Shown: positions 32,169 through 41,131, numbered from the stretch's first letter. The stretch: DNA of 64,000 bases from an uncultured Bacteroidia bacterium (GCA_902800965.1 CADCGK010000008.1:50822-114821); one strand, 5' to 3'. The notes: a model not told the origin generated them from the sequence alone. Translations and numbers: made by a program.

Positions 32169-32241
32169 GACTCGGTAGCTCAGCAGGTAGAGCATCACAC
32201 TTTTAATGTGGGGGTCCTGGGTTCGAGCCCCAGCCGGGTCA
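32169..32241 (+). tRNA. tRNA-Lys(UUU)
   Basis: 73-base cloverleaf: acceptor GACTCGG/CCGGGTC with discriminator A, D-arm with TAGCTCAGCAGGTAGAGCA, anticodon stem-loop CACACTTTTAATGTG with anticodon TTT, and T-arm CTGGGTTCGAGCCCCAG. CCA is not encoded. Its 3' end is the left boundary of the accessory island, because CCCCAGCCGGGTCA recurs at 54460. Confidence 0.97.
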
Positions 32242-32432
32242 CGAAATTCAAAAATAGACCTAATTGATTTACAATCAGTTAGGTTTTTTCATACCCCAAA
32301 AATGGCCTGCCGTGTCAACCACGTGTCAACCGATTTTCTTTTCGGCATATATTCGTGGACATTTTCACCGAAAATAACTATTTAAGTAACCCAGACATTT
32401 TCACTCTCCCCAAACCCCCGTTGACACGCCTC
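32228..32432. repeat. Left copy of 205-bp direct repeat: tRNA 3' end plus integrase arm-like sites (putative att)
   Basis: Starts in the T-arm of tRNA-Lys (CCCCAGCCGGGTCACG) and runs to CGTTGACACGCCTC. It is repeated with few differences at 54460-54665. Inside are two direct TGTCAACC motifs (near 32313-32332) and one inverted GGTTGACA-type motif (near 32419), spaced like arm-binding sites of a tyrosine integrase. The copy therefore looks like the left end of an element integrated at tRNA-Lys. The att role is inferred; the repeat itself is plain. Confidence 0.85.
32258..32289 (+). terminator. Intrinsic terminator of tRNA-Lys
   Basis: ACCTAATTGATT pairs fully (one G-T) with AATCAGTTAGGT across a 3-base loop, then TTTTTTC. 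It lies inside the duplicated segment, so the element end brings the tRNA terminator with it. The second copy is at 54490-54521. Confidence 0.8.
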
Positions 32433-32449
32433 AACCTCTTTTTCCATCA

Positions 32450-32527
32450 TCATACCCATCCACAATTGATCACCTTCCCTACCATCGGCAGGAACGCATG
32501 CAGAGTGTAAATATTCGTTGTTTTCAT
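32450..32527 (-). pseudogene. Orphan signal-peptide remnant of a secreted-protein gene
   Basis: On the minus strand an ATG at 32527 follows the same leader as the neighbouring lipoprotein genes and reads MKTTNIYTLHAFLPMVGKV before stopping after about 25 codons. It aligns with the signal peptides MKATRIYTLLALLLMAGGV (start 39050) and MRTTRILTLLAFLLMAGVV (start 35735), also at the DNA level. The body of the gene is missing. It ends close to the arm-like sites of the left island end. Confidence 0.6.
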
Positions 32528-32606
32528 TGCTCTATTGGTTTTTATTAGTCTTATCAATCCTATAAGTCCCACTTCGTTAGCACGTAAGCACGTAAGTACA
32601 CATAAC
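32528..32606. repeat. Leader repeat (TTATAGGAC/ATAAGAC units) plus GCACGTAA octamers
   Basis: Minus-strand leader with 9-base units (TATAGGATTGATAAGACTAATAA) in front of the remnant, followed by GTTAGCAC/GTAAGCAC octamers (32575-32606). Related leaders are at 32882-32925, 35738-35780 and 39057-39085. Confidence 0.75.
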
Positions 32607-32610
32607 GATC

Positions 32611-32682
32611 AACTCAAAACTATAAACTCTCAACTCTAAACTCTCCACTGTCTCTAAACTCTAAACTCTAAACTCTAAACTA
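32611..32682. repeat. Heptamer array (TAAACTC)
   Basis: About eight units with a 7-base period, some degenerate (CTCAACTC, CTCCACTG), just downstream of the small lipoprotein gene. Confidence 0.8.
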
Positions 32683-32688
32683 AAAAAA

Positions 32689-32874
32689 TCACCTATCCAA
32701 CTCCACTCCCGCACCAACCCACTCAATCAATTCCATCCTCGTGCTATCCACCGCCGCCGTCCTGCTGCTTTCAGCGGGTGCATCCTTCGCCTGTGCCGCC
32801 TTCTCCCGTCGGCATCCCGCAAGCAGCATCACAGCCGCCATCAAAACCAAAGCCCAAATCCTCATCGCTTTCAT
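32689..32874 (-). CDS. Very small lipoprotein
   Basis: Encodes 61 residues: MKAMRIWALVLMAAVMLLAGC is a good lipoprotein signal, and the mature part of about 40 residues is Ala/Lys/Ser-rich and ends IEWVGAGVELDR. It has the same leader (32882-32925) as the larger secreted-protein genes nearby. No family is recognised. It may be a genuine small surface lipoprotein or the stub left when a longer gene was replaced; no downstream frame continues it. Confidence 0.5.
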   Translation of the reverse strand: MKAMRIWALVLMAAVMLLAGCRREKAAQAKDAPAESSRTAAVDSTRMELIEWVGAGVELDR

Positions 32875-32942
32875 AGTTTCATATTATTAGTCTTATTAGT
32901 CTTATCGGTCCTATAAATCCCATCTCATGCGTCCGGAAGGCT

Positions 32943-33023
32943 TCCCCCCTCTGAGAGGGGGTGCCGCTTTGCGGCGGGGGAGTTCCCACCTCGTTAGCAC
33001 GTTAGCACGTAAGCACGCATAAC
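32943..33023. repeat. REP-like palindrome plus octamers, copy 1
   Basis: CCCCCTCTGAGAGGGGG, then TGCCGCTTTGCGGCGGGGGAG, forms two adjacent hairpins. It is followed by GTTAGCAC/GTAAGCAC octamers and CGCATAACG. The same composite module recurs at 35799, 39102, 41009, 60003, 61721 and 61893. Confidence 0.85.
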
Positions 33024-33045
33024 GAACTCATACATTCCCATATCC

Positions 33046-34470
33046 TTATTCCAACCGCATCTTATATAGGCTTCGCCTATCACGTCCGTTGGTCTGCCTG
33101 CTGTCCAAAAACATGTAATACACTTCACCATTATAAACCTGAATGTTTTGCGGAAAATAATGGTCAGAGAGCCGTATCTCTCTTTTTACCATGCCATTGC
33201 TCAAATCAATTTCCTTCAAGGTGACAATGCCATCGGTGCTGAATTGGGCATAGCATTGGTTTGTGGCCTCATCCACAATCAGCTTCTTATCCCAAGGATT
33301 ATTGATCAACAGGTTCTTGAAATATCCCGTCCTATGAAACGCTATCCCGCATGAATCCACTCGACTGCCACGATTGTCATATTTCAACATGTAGTCATTC
33401 TCAAAATCAAAAACATAGATGGTGTCACCAATATAGAGGGCAGGACAATAAATCGGCTTAAACATGATGCGATTAAACGCATTGCTCATCATCTTTCTTC
33501 TCGCTTCAACCTCGTTTTCATCCGTGCTAAAGTTCATTTCCATCCTTTGCATGGCCAACGCTCCAGCTCTTTCTGGCCTTCCTTCCGACTGTGAGCTTTC
33601 TTCTGCCTCTGCTATCATCCTGTCTATTCTTTGGTCTCTTATGGCATCCATTCTGGCATTTTGGGCCATCTCCAAAGCCTCGCCCCTCAAATCGGCCATG
33701 ACACTCACTTGTTTGTTGTTGCGGTTTACCATCAGATAAGCCAACTGCTGTTGCCTATTGACATACTTCTGCAGTACCATAATACTGTCTGTTAGCAACT
33801 TGATAGGTTCCAGTTTCTGCCTGAAGGTTTCTATGCTGTTGCCATAAAGTAGATGCAACTCCTTGCCGTCGCAATACACCTGGTACACAGAATCCGAACT
33901 GATAAGTTGTAGATTGCCAAAAGCATCGCTGTAGAGTTCCTGAAACTTCGAGAAAACAGGCTTGCGCGAGATAGTATCTTGCTCAAAGCCAAGATGCAAG
34001 ATGCAGTAATCCGTTCCGTTGCCAGCCACCATATAGATGCCGTCGTGCTGCACCTTGTAGTCAATTACCCATACTTTTTTGTTCGCGTAAGCCAGGTGTG
34101 GCGCGTTTTCCGTCACCGTTACTTCCGCCAAGGTATTGGTTTTGTGCTGCATCACGACAACCATCGCCTTGCGCCCATCTTCGCTGTCCATCAGCGATTT
34201 GTCCTCTATCTCGATGGATTTCGTCTTGTAACCCAAATGCGAAAGATACAGTGTCTCACCCTTCCGTGTGGCGATGCGGGCGATGCCGTCGCGGTCAGTA
34301 ATGCTGCGCAGGTCGTTATTTGCATCATACACGGCCACATCCCTGATGGCCGCGCCCGTAGAGTCGCACACGAGTGCTTCCACCACAAATACCTTGCCTT
34401 CTGTTTGGGCGAAAAGTGTAAAGCCAAGGCAAACCATCAATAATGTCAAGAAAGCTTTTCTGTGTTCCAT
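33046..34470 (-). CDS. Secreted protein with carboxypeptidase-like regulatory domain
   Basis: A 474-residue protein with a Sec signal (MEHRKAFLTLLMVCLGFTLFAQ). Residues about 28-110 are a CarboxypepD-regulatory-like beta-sandwich (VCDSTGAAIRDVAVYDANN, LSHLGYKTKSIEIEDKS), as found in front of TonB-dependent receptors and other Bacteroidota surface proteins. The remaining 360 residues have repeated 'KVWVIDYK', 'DTIYVFDFENDYMLKYDN' and 'EVYYMFLDS' stretches that suggest a beta-propeller, and a helical Met/Glu-rich insert (residues about 255-320). No enzyme motif. The role is unknown. It is 11 bases upstream of the EreA-like gene's stop and probably co-transcribed with it. Confidence 0.7.
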   Translation of the reverse strand: MEHRKAFLTLLMVCLGFTLFAQTEGKVFVVEALVCDSTGAAIRDVAVYDANNDLRSITDRDGIARIATRKGETLYLSHLGYKTKSIEIEDKSLMDSEDGRKAMVVVMQHKTNTLAEVTVTENAPHLAYANKKVWVIDYKVQHDGIYMVAGNGTDYCILHLGFEQDTISRKPVFSKFQELYSDAFGNLQLISSDSVYQVYCDGKELHLLYGNSIETFRQKLEPIKLLTDSIMVLQKYVNRQQQLAYLMVNRNNKQVSVMADLRGEALEMAQNARMDAIRDQRIDRMIAEAEESSQSEGRPERAGALAMQRMEMNFSTDENEVEARRKMMSNAFNRIMFKPIYCPALYIGDTIYVFDFENDYMLKYDNRGSRVDSCGIAFHRTGYFKNLLINNPWDKKLIVDEATNQCYAQFSTDGIVTLKEIDLSNGMVKREIRLSDHYFPQNIQVYNGEVYYMFLDSRQTNGRDRRSLYKMRLE

Positions 34471-34481
34471 AGGATTATGTT

Positions 34482-35735
34482 TTAATCTTGAACAAAATGC
34501 GCTTTATGATTCTCTTTCATATAAAAGATGCCATCGAAAGCCCGTGCCCATTTACCTGGCTTGCAGTCATAGCCCAATATGGTGCTATTGAAAACCATGT
34601 CAGCCCAATCTTTCCTTTGGCTCAAATCGCAAAAGCCATATTCCATTCCACGCTGCCCCAATTGAAACTCCACCGATGTTGAATCAGGCACAATCGCGGT
34701 GCTGTCGTTCGCATAGAAATAGCCCTCGCTACCGCCACCCGAAGTGAAAGCCAAGGAATACACCTGCCTAGGGAATGCCTTTTCAAGATGCTCACCGAGC
34801 AGCACATACTTGTTGTACAAATCCGGGTCAGGCTCTTTGCCGTAATCGATTTGGTTGATTTGCTTGGCTCCGTGGAAGTTGGCCGTCCAAATGATGACTT
34901 TTCTTTCGGGGAAATGGTTCAGATACCATTCCACATTCTCGGCCATTTGTCGGTCGCGGATGTTGATGCCTTCGTTTTGTGCATCCCACTCGGTGAATCC
35001 CAATCTTACCTGTCCCGAAAATGCCAAGGAGTTGTCAATGGCCATGTCAAGGATGGCCTTCTTTTCCAAGTCGGTTTCTTCTTCCAAGGCTTTTCGGGCT
35101 TGGTTCATCTTCAAATCAAAGTAATCCAACTCTTTATGGGTCAAAGTGGTATCCATGCCTATCATGCGGTCCTGAATGGCCATCAGGGAGTCAAAAGCAT
35201 TTCCTCCCAACACGCTTGAAACGCTTGGTGAGGAAGCCAACAAATAAGGAATTAGGAAATAGTCGCTTAAGGATGGTTGGCAGTCCATGCCCCAATACCT
35301 CACCTTGCCGCTGCGCATGGCTTCCACCAACGAGGAGGCTTCTTTCGTTTGGCTCCACAATCCATACCAAGCATTGGCCACATCAAGATAGTTGCTGTCA
35401 ATGCATAGTGGCGGCAGAACACCCTGCAATACAGCGCCATCAAGGAAGCCCATGCCTTCCAAAATGACATCATATTCATTGTCCGCGTTGAGATATTCAA
35501 TCAGTTCTGGCTTGATTTCAAAGGTCCTTCCGTCGGCATGTCCGGCTTCGCCCAAAATCACGATGCGCTTGTCTTTGACAACGCTTTTAATAGGCTCAAA
35601 ACTGGCTTGTTCGTCCGAAAAAGCCATGAATTGGTCGGCAAGTTTCTTCTCGTCTGGCTGTATGCCGCATGAAATGAATACCACTCCCGCCATCAGCAGG
35701 AACGCAAGTAAGGTCAAAATTCTTGTTGTTCTCAT
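34482..35735 (-). CDS. Erythromycin-esterase-like lipoprotein
   Basis: Start at ATG 35735 gives MRTTRILTLLAFLLMAGVVFISCG, a lipoprotein signal; an open frame continues to 35897 but only through repeats. The 417-residue protein matches the erythromycin esterase (EreA/EreB)-type fold: IVILGEAGHADGRTFEIKPELIEYL holds the conserved GE-x-x-H, then WGMDCQPS, and KVIIWTANFHGAKQ near residue 300 holds a second histidine. Family enzymes hydrolyse macrolide lactones, but many distant members have unknown substrates, so macrolide resistance should not be assumed. Its leader and signal are shared with the T9SS-cargo gene at the DNA level. Confidence 0.72.
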   Translation of the reverse strand: MRTTRILTLLAFLLMAGVVFISCGIQPDEKKLADQFMAFSDEQASFEPIKSVVKDKRIVILGEAGHADGRTFEIKPELIEYLNADNEYDVILEGMGFLDGAVLQGVLPPLCIDSNYLDVANAWYGLWSQTKEASSLVEAMRSGKVRYWGMDCQPSLSDYFLIPYLLASSPSVSSVLGGNAFDSLMAIQDRMIGMDTTLTHKELDYFDLKMNQARKALEEETDLEKKAILDMAIDNSLAFSGQVRLGFTEWDAQNEGINIRDRQMAENVEWYLNHFPERKVIIWTANFHGAKQINQIDYGKEPDPDLYNKYVLLGEHLEKAFPRQVYSLAFTSGGGSEGYFYANDSTAIVPDSTSVEFQLGQRGMEYGFCDLSQRKDWADMVFNSTILGYDCKPGKWARAFDGIFYMKENHKAHFVQD

Positions 35736-35798
35736 TGTTCTATTGGTTTTATTAGTCATATTTGTCCTATAAGTCCCATCTTTTGCATCCGGGGGGCT

Positions 35799-35899
35799 TC
35801 CCCCCTCTGAAATCGAAGATTCGACGTAGTCAAAGGGGGTGCCGCGCAGCGGCGGGGGAGTCCGTCGTAAGCACGTTAGCACGTATAACGTTAGCACGA
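35799..35899. repeat. REP-like palindrome plus octamers, copy 2
   Basis: As copy 1, but with a 23-base insertion (AATCGAAGATTCGACGTAGT) in the first hairpin. Octamers at 35866-35899. Confidence 0.8.
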
Positions 35900-35906
35900 A
35901 AAAACA

Positions 35907-38900
35907 CTACCTCACCATCACCTTCTCCAAAAAGATTCTCCCTTCCTTGTCCCTAATCCTCACCAAATAAACACCCTGCACCAACCCCTCCAAACTCACC
36001 TCATTAGAGTTCCGCACGCTCTTCACCACTTGCCCAAGCGTATTGTAAACCAGCACTTCTGTGGCTTCAACTCCTTCTATCGATACCTTCTCTTTGGCTG
36101 GATTGGGATATAGTACATCATGTTCGTTCTCAACAGTCTCTTCAATCTTCCATGTGTTGCAAACCTCCGCCCAGTCTATTAAAGGATTTTCGGCATTTGG
36201 CGCAGGTTGAGATTCGCAATAAAAGTCGTCGATAAATGTAGTTATGGTGACTTTGTAGTTGTAGCAGGAATACTCCATGTCGTCAATAGGGTCAAACCAG
36301 TTCACATGGCTCCAATAGCCAGGGAAAGGGAATTGGGCAATTTTCTCATAACTTCCATTGTCGTGTGAGCGATACAGATTATAATGCAGTTCGCCTACCG
36401 TAGGCTCTTCAAGTTGTAGTAAGTCTTCACCTGCTGTACAGTTGTCGATGTTTGCCCTAATCATAAATGAGCCACCAAGTGAAGGGTCGTTTGTGAACGA
36501 ATTGCCAGTCTGTGACCACCAACGCCCGTCACTGCTGCTGCCATCGTCGGCTGCCACGGCAGCGGGATAAGTGATGCCGCTCTGATGGATAATAATCCAA
36601 ACAGGTAGTGTGGTTATCAAATAAGGTTCATCCAAAACTACTGTATGCCATTGGTTTACGCCATTAAGTTGAACCGACTCTTGCCAAGCAAGGTTGTTTG
36701 GTGTATAGTCACCGCCAGTGTACACCATAAAATCATACATGCCGTCAGCAATACTGTAAAGGGAAATCTCTTTAAGCAACGGTCCCACAGGATGCGTCAT
36801 TTTTATGCCCCACCAGAAGTTGCCGTTGATGCCTACTGCGTCAATGTAATCGCCAGTGTCGAAATGGAAACATTCCTTGATCAAATCCTCTCCCCATTCC
36901 AACTTTATGCCGTCAGTGCCTTGGCTCCATTCGGCCTCGGCTACTATGCTACCTATAATCACACATTCACCATACTGATTGGCAAAACTGCTTTGGCATG
37001 AACCCGTGGGGAAGACATTGTAGTCGTTCACTTTATAATAATAGGAGCCTTGGGGAACGGTGTCCAAGTATTCAAAGGAATCCAATGCGTTGTCCTTGGC
37101 CAAAGTGCCAATCAAAGCATACTGATCTTCCAAAATACTTTTGCGGTATACTTCATAGTAGGTCTTCACATCGTCGCGCAAGGGAATGTCGTCTTCCTTG
37201 TCCCAAGTCAGGCGGTTGAGTTCGTCCGTTCCGTTCAACGGCTCGGTGCTGACTTCGAAATTCTTGGGCGGATAACATGGCCTGACCTCAATGCTTTGCA
37301 GGCAGGCTTTGGTAGGATAGTCGAAGAAAAGAGGGTCGTGATAGACATTCTGAATGCTGTAAGTGTGGATGCCGTGTGGGGCGTTTTCATCGACAAAATA
37401 GCATTGGTTCACGCCATGTGCGATGAGTTCTCCGTCGCGGAAGATGTCGCTGTAAGCCACGCCGAAAGTGACAGGTAGATAACCTATTACATCGAATGCG
37501 ATGCCTTGTTGGGTCTGCGTCCCAGGGTCAAGCATGGGTTGCCATCCAGTGGCATCGGAATAGATGCGCGCTTCGCCCGTGGTGGTCTCGTCCAAGCGAG
37601 TGACGGGAATCACCTGCACATCATCGCGCAACGAGCCAGTGAACGATGCCACAAACCAATAGGTGTGATTGGGCTCCAATTGCATTCCCATCCCCCAATA
37701 CTCCAAATTGGCAATGGCATAACATACAGGCCGACTGACATCCGAGAAATCGTTCTCGCCAGTACGGTAGATGTGTGCCCATTCGTAGCAGTCCAACCAA
37801 CCTTGATAAAGGCAGTTAATGGCCTCTGAACCACCAATAAGGTTTCCTCCATCCAGCGGGTCGTCGTCATAAATGGTAAGGTAGGCACCTGTAATGGTCG
37901 AAGTCGGTGTCGGGCCTTCGTAAAGATAGAAGCGAAGGCCGGCAAAACTGGTGGGAGCAGCTTCGGGAATGGTGAACTTGTCCATTACTTTGAAACCAGC
38001 TTCTTTGTCGGCGTTGAAACCGTAGGCTGTCAAGCCGTCATGCAAGGCACTGACATCCCAGCCGTCATTGTATCCTGCACCCGGGTGAGTGACTACATCG
38101 GGAATCAGAAAGTATGATCTCTGACTCTCTTCGTTTTTGGATTTGGAATTATACGGCGTGTCCCAGGTCAGTTCCACTCGGGTCGAGTCGATAAACTCGC
38201 CATGGAATTCGTAAACGCCATCGAAATTGGAGCAAGGATAATAAGTGAAAGTGAACGCCGCGATGTCGGTGATGCCATCGGTGAGGATGCTGGCCACCGA
38301 AAGGGTATAGTCGTGACCTTCCTGCAAGGTATCCGTATCGATTTGGTACTCGATTTCCGTCACATCGCCCAACAAAGCGCCGTCCAACCACAGCCTGAAT
38401 CCGAGGACATTGTTGGAAACAGGTTCTTCTGTCTCGCCCAAGATAATCACATTGTCGATGGCAAAATGGTTGTCGGGTATATTGCTCTTGTAATAGAACT
38501 GAAGCTGGAAATCCTGGGAGATTTTTTCGGTTATCTCTGCAGTATAGCGCCCAACCTGGGCATTCCAAGGGTCGAAATCAACCATATCCCACGGCCCGTA
38601 ATTGCCTCTTATATAACACCGGGCTTCGGTATCATCCCAATCCTCGAAATAGTCATAGTCGAATTGGATGAAAGCACTCTTGTAATCCCTAATGTCCATG
38701 TGGGAAGAAGTGATTTTTTCCTTCATAAAATCCGTGCCGTTCAGTTGGTCGGAATGGGCATAAATGTAAGCGGAACCGTCCGTCGGGAAGTTGAGTTGCG
38801 GGTTGGTGGCCGGTGTCTCAATGTGCCAAGGCTCAATGATGTCGCCCACGCTTTCCAAAGTCCAGCCTTCGGGCAATTGGCCATCATTGAAGTCGAAAAC

Positions 38901-39050
38901 GGCCTGTTCGAGGTAGTCGGGATTCAACCAAGAAGCATACCCCGTAGCTCCGACTTGCAGTCTGAACGGTTTCTGTGCACGCCCTTGCATCGTCACCCCT
39001 CCCGCCATCAGCAGCAGCGCAAGCAGGGTGTAAATTCTTGTTGCTTTCAT
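35907..39050 (-). CDS. T9SS-exported multidomain surface protein
   Basis: A 1047-residue protein. The signal MKATRIYTLLALLLMAGGV leads the chain (ATG 39050; 39056 is also possible). Residues about 40-210 form a 'choice-of-anchor J'-type jelly roll (FNDGQLPEGWTLESVGD, YKSAFIQFDYDYFEDWDD). Several fibronectin-III-like modules follow (WDTPYNSK, NRLTWDKEDDIPL, IKLEWGEDL). The C-terminus is a type IX sorting tail (LYPNPAKEKVSIEG, VLVYNTLGQVV, GVYLVRIRDKEG), so it is exported and attached to the cell surface. No catalytic domain is seen, which suggests adhesion. The upstream open frame to 39164 runs through repeats only. Confidence 0.85.
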   Translation of the reverse strand: MKATRIYTLLALLLMAGGVTMQGRAQKPFRLQVGATGYASWLNPDYLEQAVFDFNDGQLPEGWTLESVGDIIEPWHIETPATNPQLNFPTDGSAYIYAHSDQLNGTDFMKEKITSSHMDIRDYKSAFIQFDYDYFEDWDDTEARCYIRGNYGPWDMVDFDPWNAQVGRYTAEITEKISQDFQLQFYYKSNIPDNHFAIDNVIILGETEEPVSNNVLGFRLWLDGALLGDVTEIEYQIDTDTLQEGHDYTLSVASILTDGITDIAAFTFTYYPCSNFDGVYEFHGEFIDSTRVELTWDTPYNSKSKNEESQRSYFLIPDVVTHPGAGYNDGWDVSALHDGLTAYGFNADKEAGFKVMDKFTIPEAAPTSFAGLRFYLYEGPTPTSTITGAYLTIYDDDPLDGGNLIGGSEAINCLYQGWLDCYEWAHIYRTGENDFSDVSRPVCYAIANLEYWGMGMQLEPNHTYWFVASFTGSLRDDVQVIPVTRLDETTTGEARIYSDATGWQPMLDPGTQTQQGIAFDVIGYLPVTFGVAYSDIFRDGELIAHGVNQCYFVDENAPHGIHTYSIQNVYHDPLFFDYPTKACLQSIEVRPCYPPKNFEVSTEPLNGTDELNRLTWDKEDDIPLRDDVKTYYEVYRKSILEDQYALIGTLAKDNALDSFEYLDTVPQGSYYYKVNDYNVFPTGSCQSSFANQYGECVIIGSIVAEAEWSQGTDGIKLEWGEDLIKECFHFDTGDYIDAVGINGNFWWGIKMTHPVGPLLKEISLYSIADGMYDFMVYTGGDYTPNNLAWQESVQLNGVNQWHTVVLDEPYLITTLPVWIIIHQSGITYPAAVAADDGSSSDGRWWSQTGNSFTNDPSLGGSFMIRANIDNCTAGEDLLQLEEPTVGELHYNLYRSHDNGSYEKIAQFPFPGYWSHVNWFDPIDDMEYSCYNYKVTITTFIDDFYCESQPAPNAENPLIDWAEVCNTWKIEETVENEHDVLYPNPAKEKVSIEGVEATEVLVYNTLGQVVKSVRNSNEVSLEGLVQGVYLVRIRDKEGRIFLEKVMVR

Positions 39051-39101
39051 ATTCATATTAGTCTTATTTGTCCTATAAGTCGCATCTCTTTCGTCCGGCA
39101 G

Positions 39102-39169
39102 TTCCCCCTCTGAGAGGGGGTCAGGGGGAGTCCGTCGTAATCCCGTCAGCACGTCAGCACGCATAACGT
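39102..39169. repeat. REP-like palindrome plus octamers, copy 3
   Basis: CCCCCTCTGAGAGGGGG with the second hairpin lost, then GTCCGTCGTAA and GTCAGCAC octamers. Confidence 0.75.
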
Positions 39170-39309
39170 CCTCTCCACTACAAGAAAACTAACTCTGCTG
39201 CAAAACTATAACAAAAATCAACGAAAAAATCAACCCAAAGGCCCATTATAGATTTTCCTTTGGAATGCCTGTTGAAAATCAAGCAATTATAATCGGTATA
39301 TATAGATTT

Positions 39310-41118
39310 TTATGTCTCCAAAAAAGACGAAATCGAGGCGTTTTCCGTCTTTTTTCGCAGGTTGGAGCGGTACTGTAGCACCGTGTTTTGGCTCAAACCC
39401 AACAAGTCCGCCTCCTCCTTCGCGCGGAATTGTAGGAACGAAAGCACGAAAAGTTGGGTCTCCGTCTTGGTCAGATTGGGGTAGGCAGCCGCCACCCGCT
39501 CCATGGCTCCGGGATAAGCCGCCTCAAACTCGTCCATGATGCGCTCCAAGCGGTTCGGCACCTTCGCACGGTAAAGGTCGGCCACCCGCTGCGGCAGCAT
39601 CGCCCGTGCCTGTTGCAAGGCATCGTCCGCTTGCGTCTGTAACTGTTGCAGTGCATCGTCCACGGTCTGAAGCTGCTGCAAGGCATCATCCACCCGCGCC
39701 TGTAGTTGTTGCTTCTCCTCATTCAAGATCTGCGCCTCCGCTTCCTGCGCCGCCAGTCGTTTCTTATGGCTGCGTCGTGTCACAAAGGCTACCGCCAGCC
39801 CCGCAATAGCCAGCAATGCCACCATGCCACCTGTCCAGAGGTTTCTCCGCCGTGCCTCCAGCCGCTCCAAGGCCAAAGCCATTTCCTGCTTCTCCTGCAA
39901 ATAGTTCTGGAACAGTTCATTCAGTTGCGAAACCTGCGCCTGGTTTTTGGCCGCCGAGGTTACATCTTCAATAAGAAATTGGGCATATTGGTTGGCTTTT
40001 ACTGTATCTCCCTCTATTAAGGCGATGTCGCGTAATAATCTTGCTGCAACTTTTCCTCTCTTTCCATATTTCCCCAACACAGGTTCCAAATAAACCTTTG
40101 CGGAATCATATTGCCCCATGTCTTGGTAAATGCTACCGATACCTACAAATCGGCCAAGTCTTTCATCTTCATTGGCAGCCTGCGATGCCATCCTTTTCAG
40201 GCTGTCCAATGAGGCCAAGGTATCGTGGTGGGCGCTATATTCGGACAATGCCAACATGCAAACGGCATCCCTATAGAGCAAAGTCTGACTATCGGGATGG
40301 ATTTCCAGTATCCTTTCATAGTAATAGGAAGCACTGTCATATTCTTTCAATTTATCAAATTGCTTTCCTAGTTGAAGGAGTGTGTTGGCAATCTTGTCCG
40401 TCGAAGTCTGGGCAATTCTGTCATAAGCCAAGCTTTGTTTGCAGCAATAGATGGCAGGCTCCTGCATGAATTGTGCAGAGAACAAATCCCCAAGGCGGTT
40501 ATAGGTCAACGCCATAAACCGCGCTTTATGTCCCACCATTTCACCCTCGGCAAAATAGCTCTCCATCATCCGCAAAGCGAAAAGGTACTCCCCGCAAGCC
40601 TCAATGAGGCTGTCATGCTCATAGTACCCCGCACCATTAATATAATGTGCCCGTGCCGCCAAAAACGCATCCCGCTCCTGTACGGACACACCGCGTGTGT
40701 CCGCCTTATCGCGTGTGTCCGCTCCATCCATCCCCACAATCGAATCAAAATAACGAACCGCCTTCAGCACCTCCGCTCGGTTGCTTTGTCCATAGTAATT
40801 CTTAAACAGCAGCTCCGCAATCAGCACCTGGCAGTAATGCCCCTCAAACGCATCCATACCATCCGCCGCCTCACTCCCCGCGAACTCCATCATCACCGCC
40901 AAAGCACTATCCGCCCGCCACCACATCAAACTATCGATGCTCTCCAGCATCCGTGAGGCCGCTCCCTCTCCTGGAGGAGAGGGCCGGGGTGAGGTCGTGT
41001 GCGCCAGCCCGTCCCCCTCCGTGAGGGGGTGCCGCGCAGCGGCGGGGGAGTCAGGTGAACACCCGCACCCAGCAAGCACCGCCATCAAAACAATCCCTAT
41101 ATAACCAATCAGTTTCAC
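39310..41118 (-). CDS. Membrane-anchored TPR protein with LuxR-like HTH
   Basis: A 602-residue protein of a type widespread in Bacteroidota. A lipoprotein-like signal (LIGYIGIVLMAVLAGCGC) starts it, TPR helices fill residues about 60-390 (YNRLGDLFSAQFMQEPAIYCCKQ, YDSASYYYERILEI), a single membrane helix lies near 430 (GGMVALLAIAGLAVAFV), then a coiled coil with DALQQLQT repeats and a C-terminal HTH (ETQLFVLSFLQFRAKEEADL and LSQNTVLQYRSNLRKK). Start GTG 41118 is chosen because the TTG at 41136 sits before the TATTTTTG box (41124-41131). Residues about 32-50 are encoded by a REP-like repeat. Target genes are not visible. Confidence 0.78.
   Translation of the reverse strand: MKLIGYIGIVLMAVLAGCGCSPDSPAAARHPLTEGDGLAHTTSPRPSPPGEGAASRMLESIDSLMWWRADSALAVMMEFAGSEAADGMDAFEGHYCQVLIAELLFKNYYGQSNRAEVLKAVRYFDSIVGMDGADTRDKADTRGVSVQERDAFLAARAHYINGAGYYEHDSLIEACGEYLFALRMMESYFAEGEMVGHKARFMALTYNRLGDLFSAQFMQEPAIYCCKQSLAYDRIAQTSTDKIANTLLQLGKQFDKLKEYDSASYYYERILEIHPDSQTLLYRDAVCMLALSEYSAHHDTLASLDSLKRMASQAANEDERLGRFVGIGSIYQDMGQYDSAKVYLEPVLGKYGKRGKVAARLLRDIALIEGDTVKANQYAQFLIEDVTSAAKNQAQVSQLNELFQNYLQEKQEMALALERLEARRRNLWTGGMVALLAIAGLAVAFVTRRSHKKRLAAQEAEAQILNEEKQQLQARVDDALQQLQTVDDALQQLQTQADDALQQARAMLPQRVADLYRAKVPNRLERIMDEFEAAYPGAMERVAAAYPNLTKTETQLFVLSFLQFRAKEEADLLGLSQNTVLQYRSNLRKKTENASISSFLET
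41009..41055. repeat. REP-like palindrome inside the TPR-regulator coding region
   Basis: CCCCCTCCGTGAGGGGG, then TGCCGCGCAGCGGCGGGGGAG. It lies in frame just after the lipobox cysteine and encodes part of the linker (RHPLTEGDGLAHTT). A free octamer array follows at 41213-41243. Confidence 0.8.
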
Positions 41119-41123
41119 GCCCG

Positions 41124-41131
41124 CAAAAATA
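41124..41131 (-). promoter_or_regulatory. -7 box TATTTTTG of TPR-regulator gene
   Basis: Minus-strand match ending only 5 bases before the GTG start at 41118, so the transcript would be leaderless or nearly so. Confidence 0.5.

Noticed and set aside
34482..35735. Macrolide resistance gene
   Set aside because: The fold matches the erythromycin-esterase family, but it is a lipoprotein in a surface-protein cluster and similarity by eye is not enough to claim resistance.
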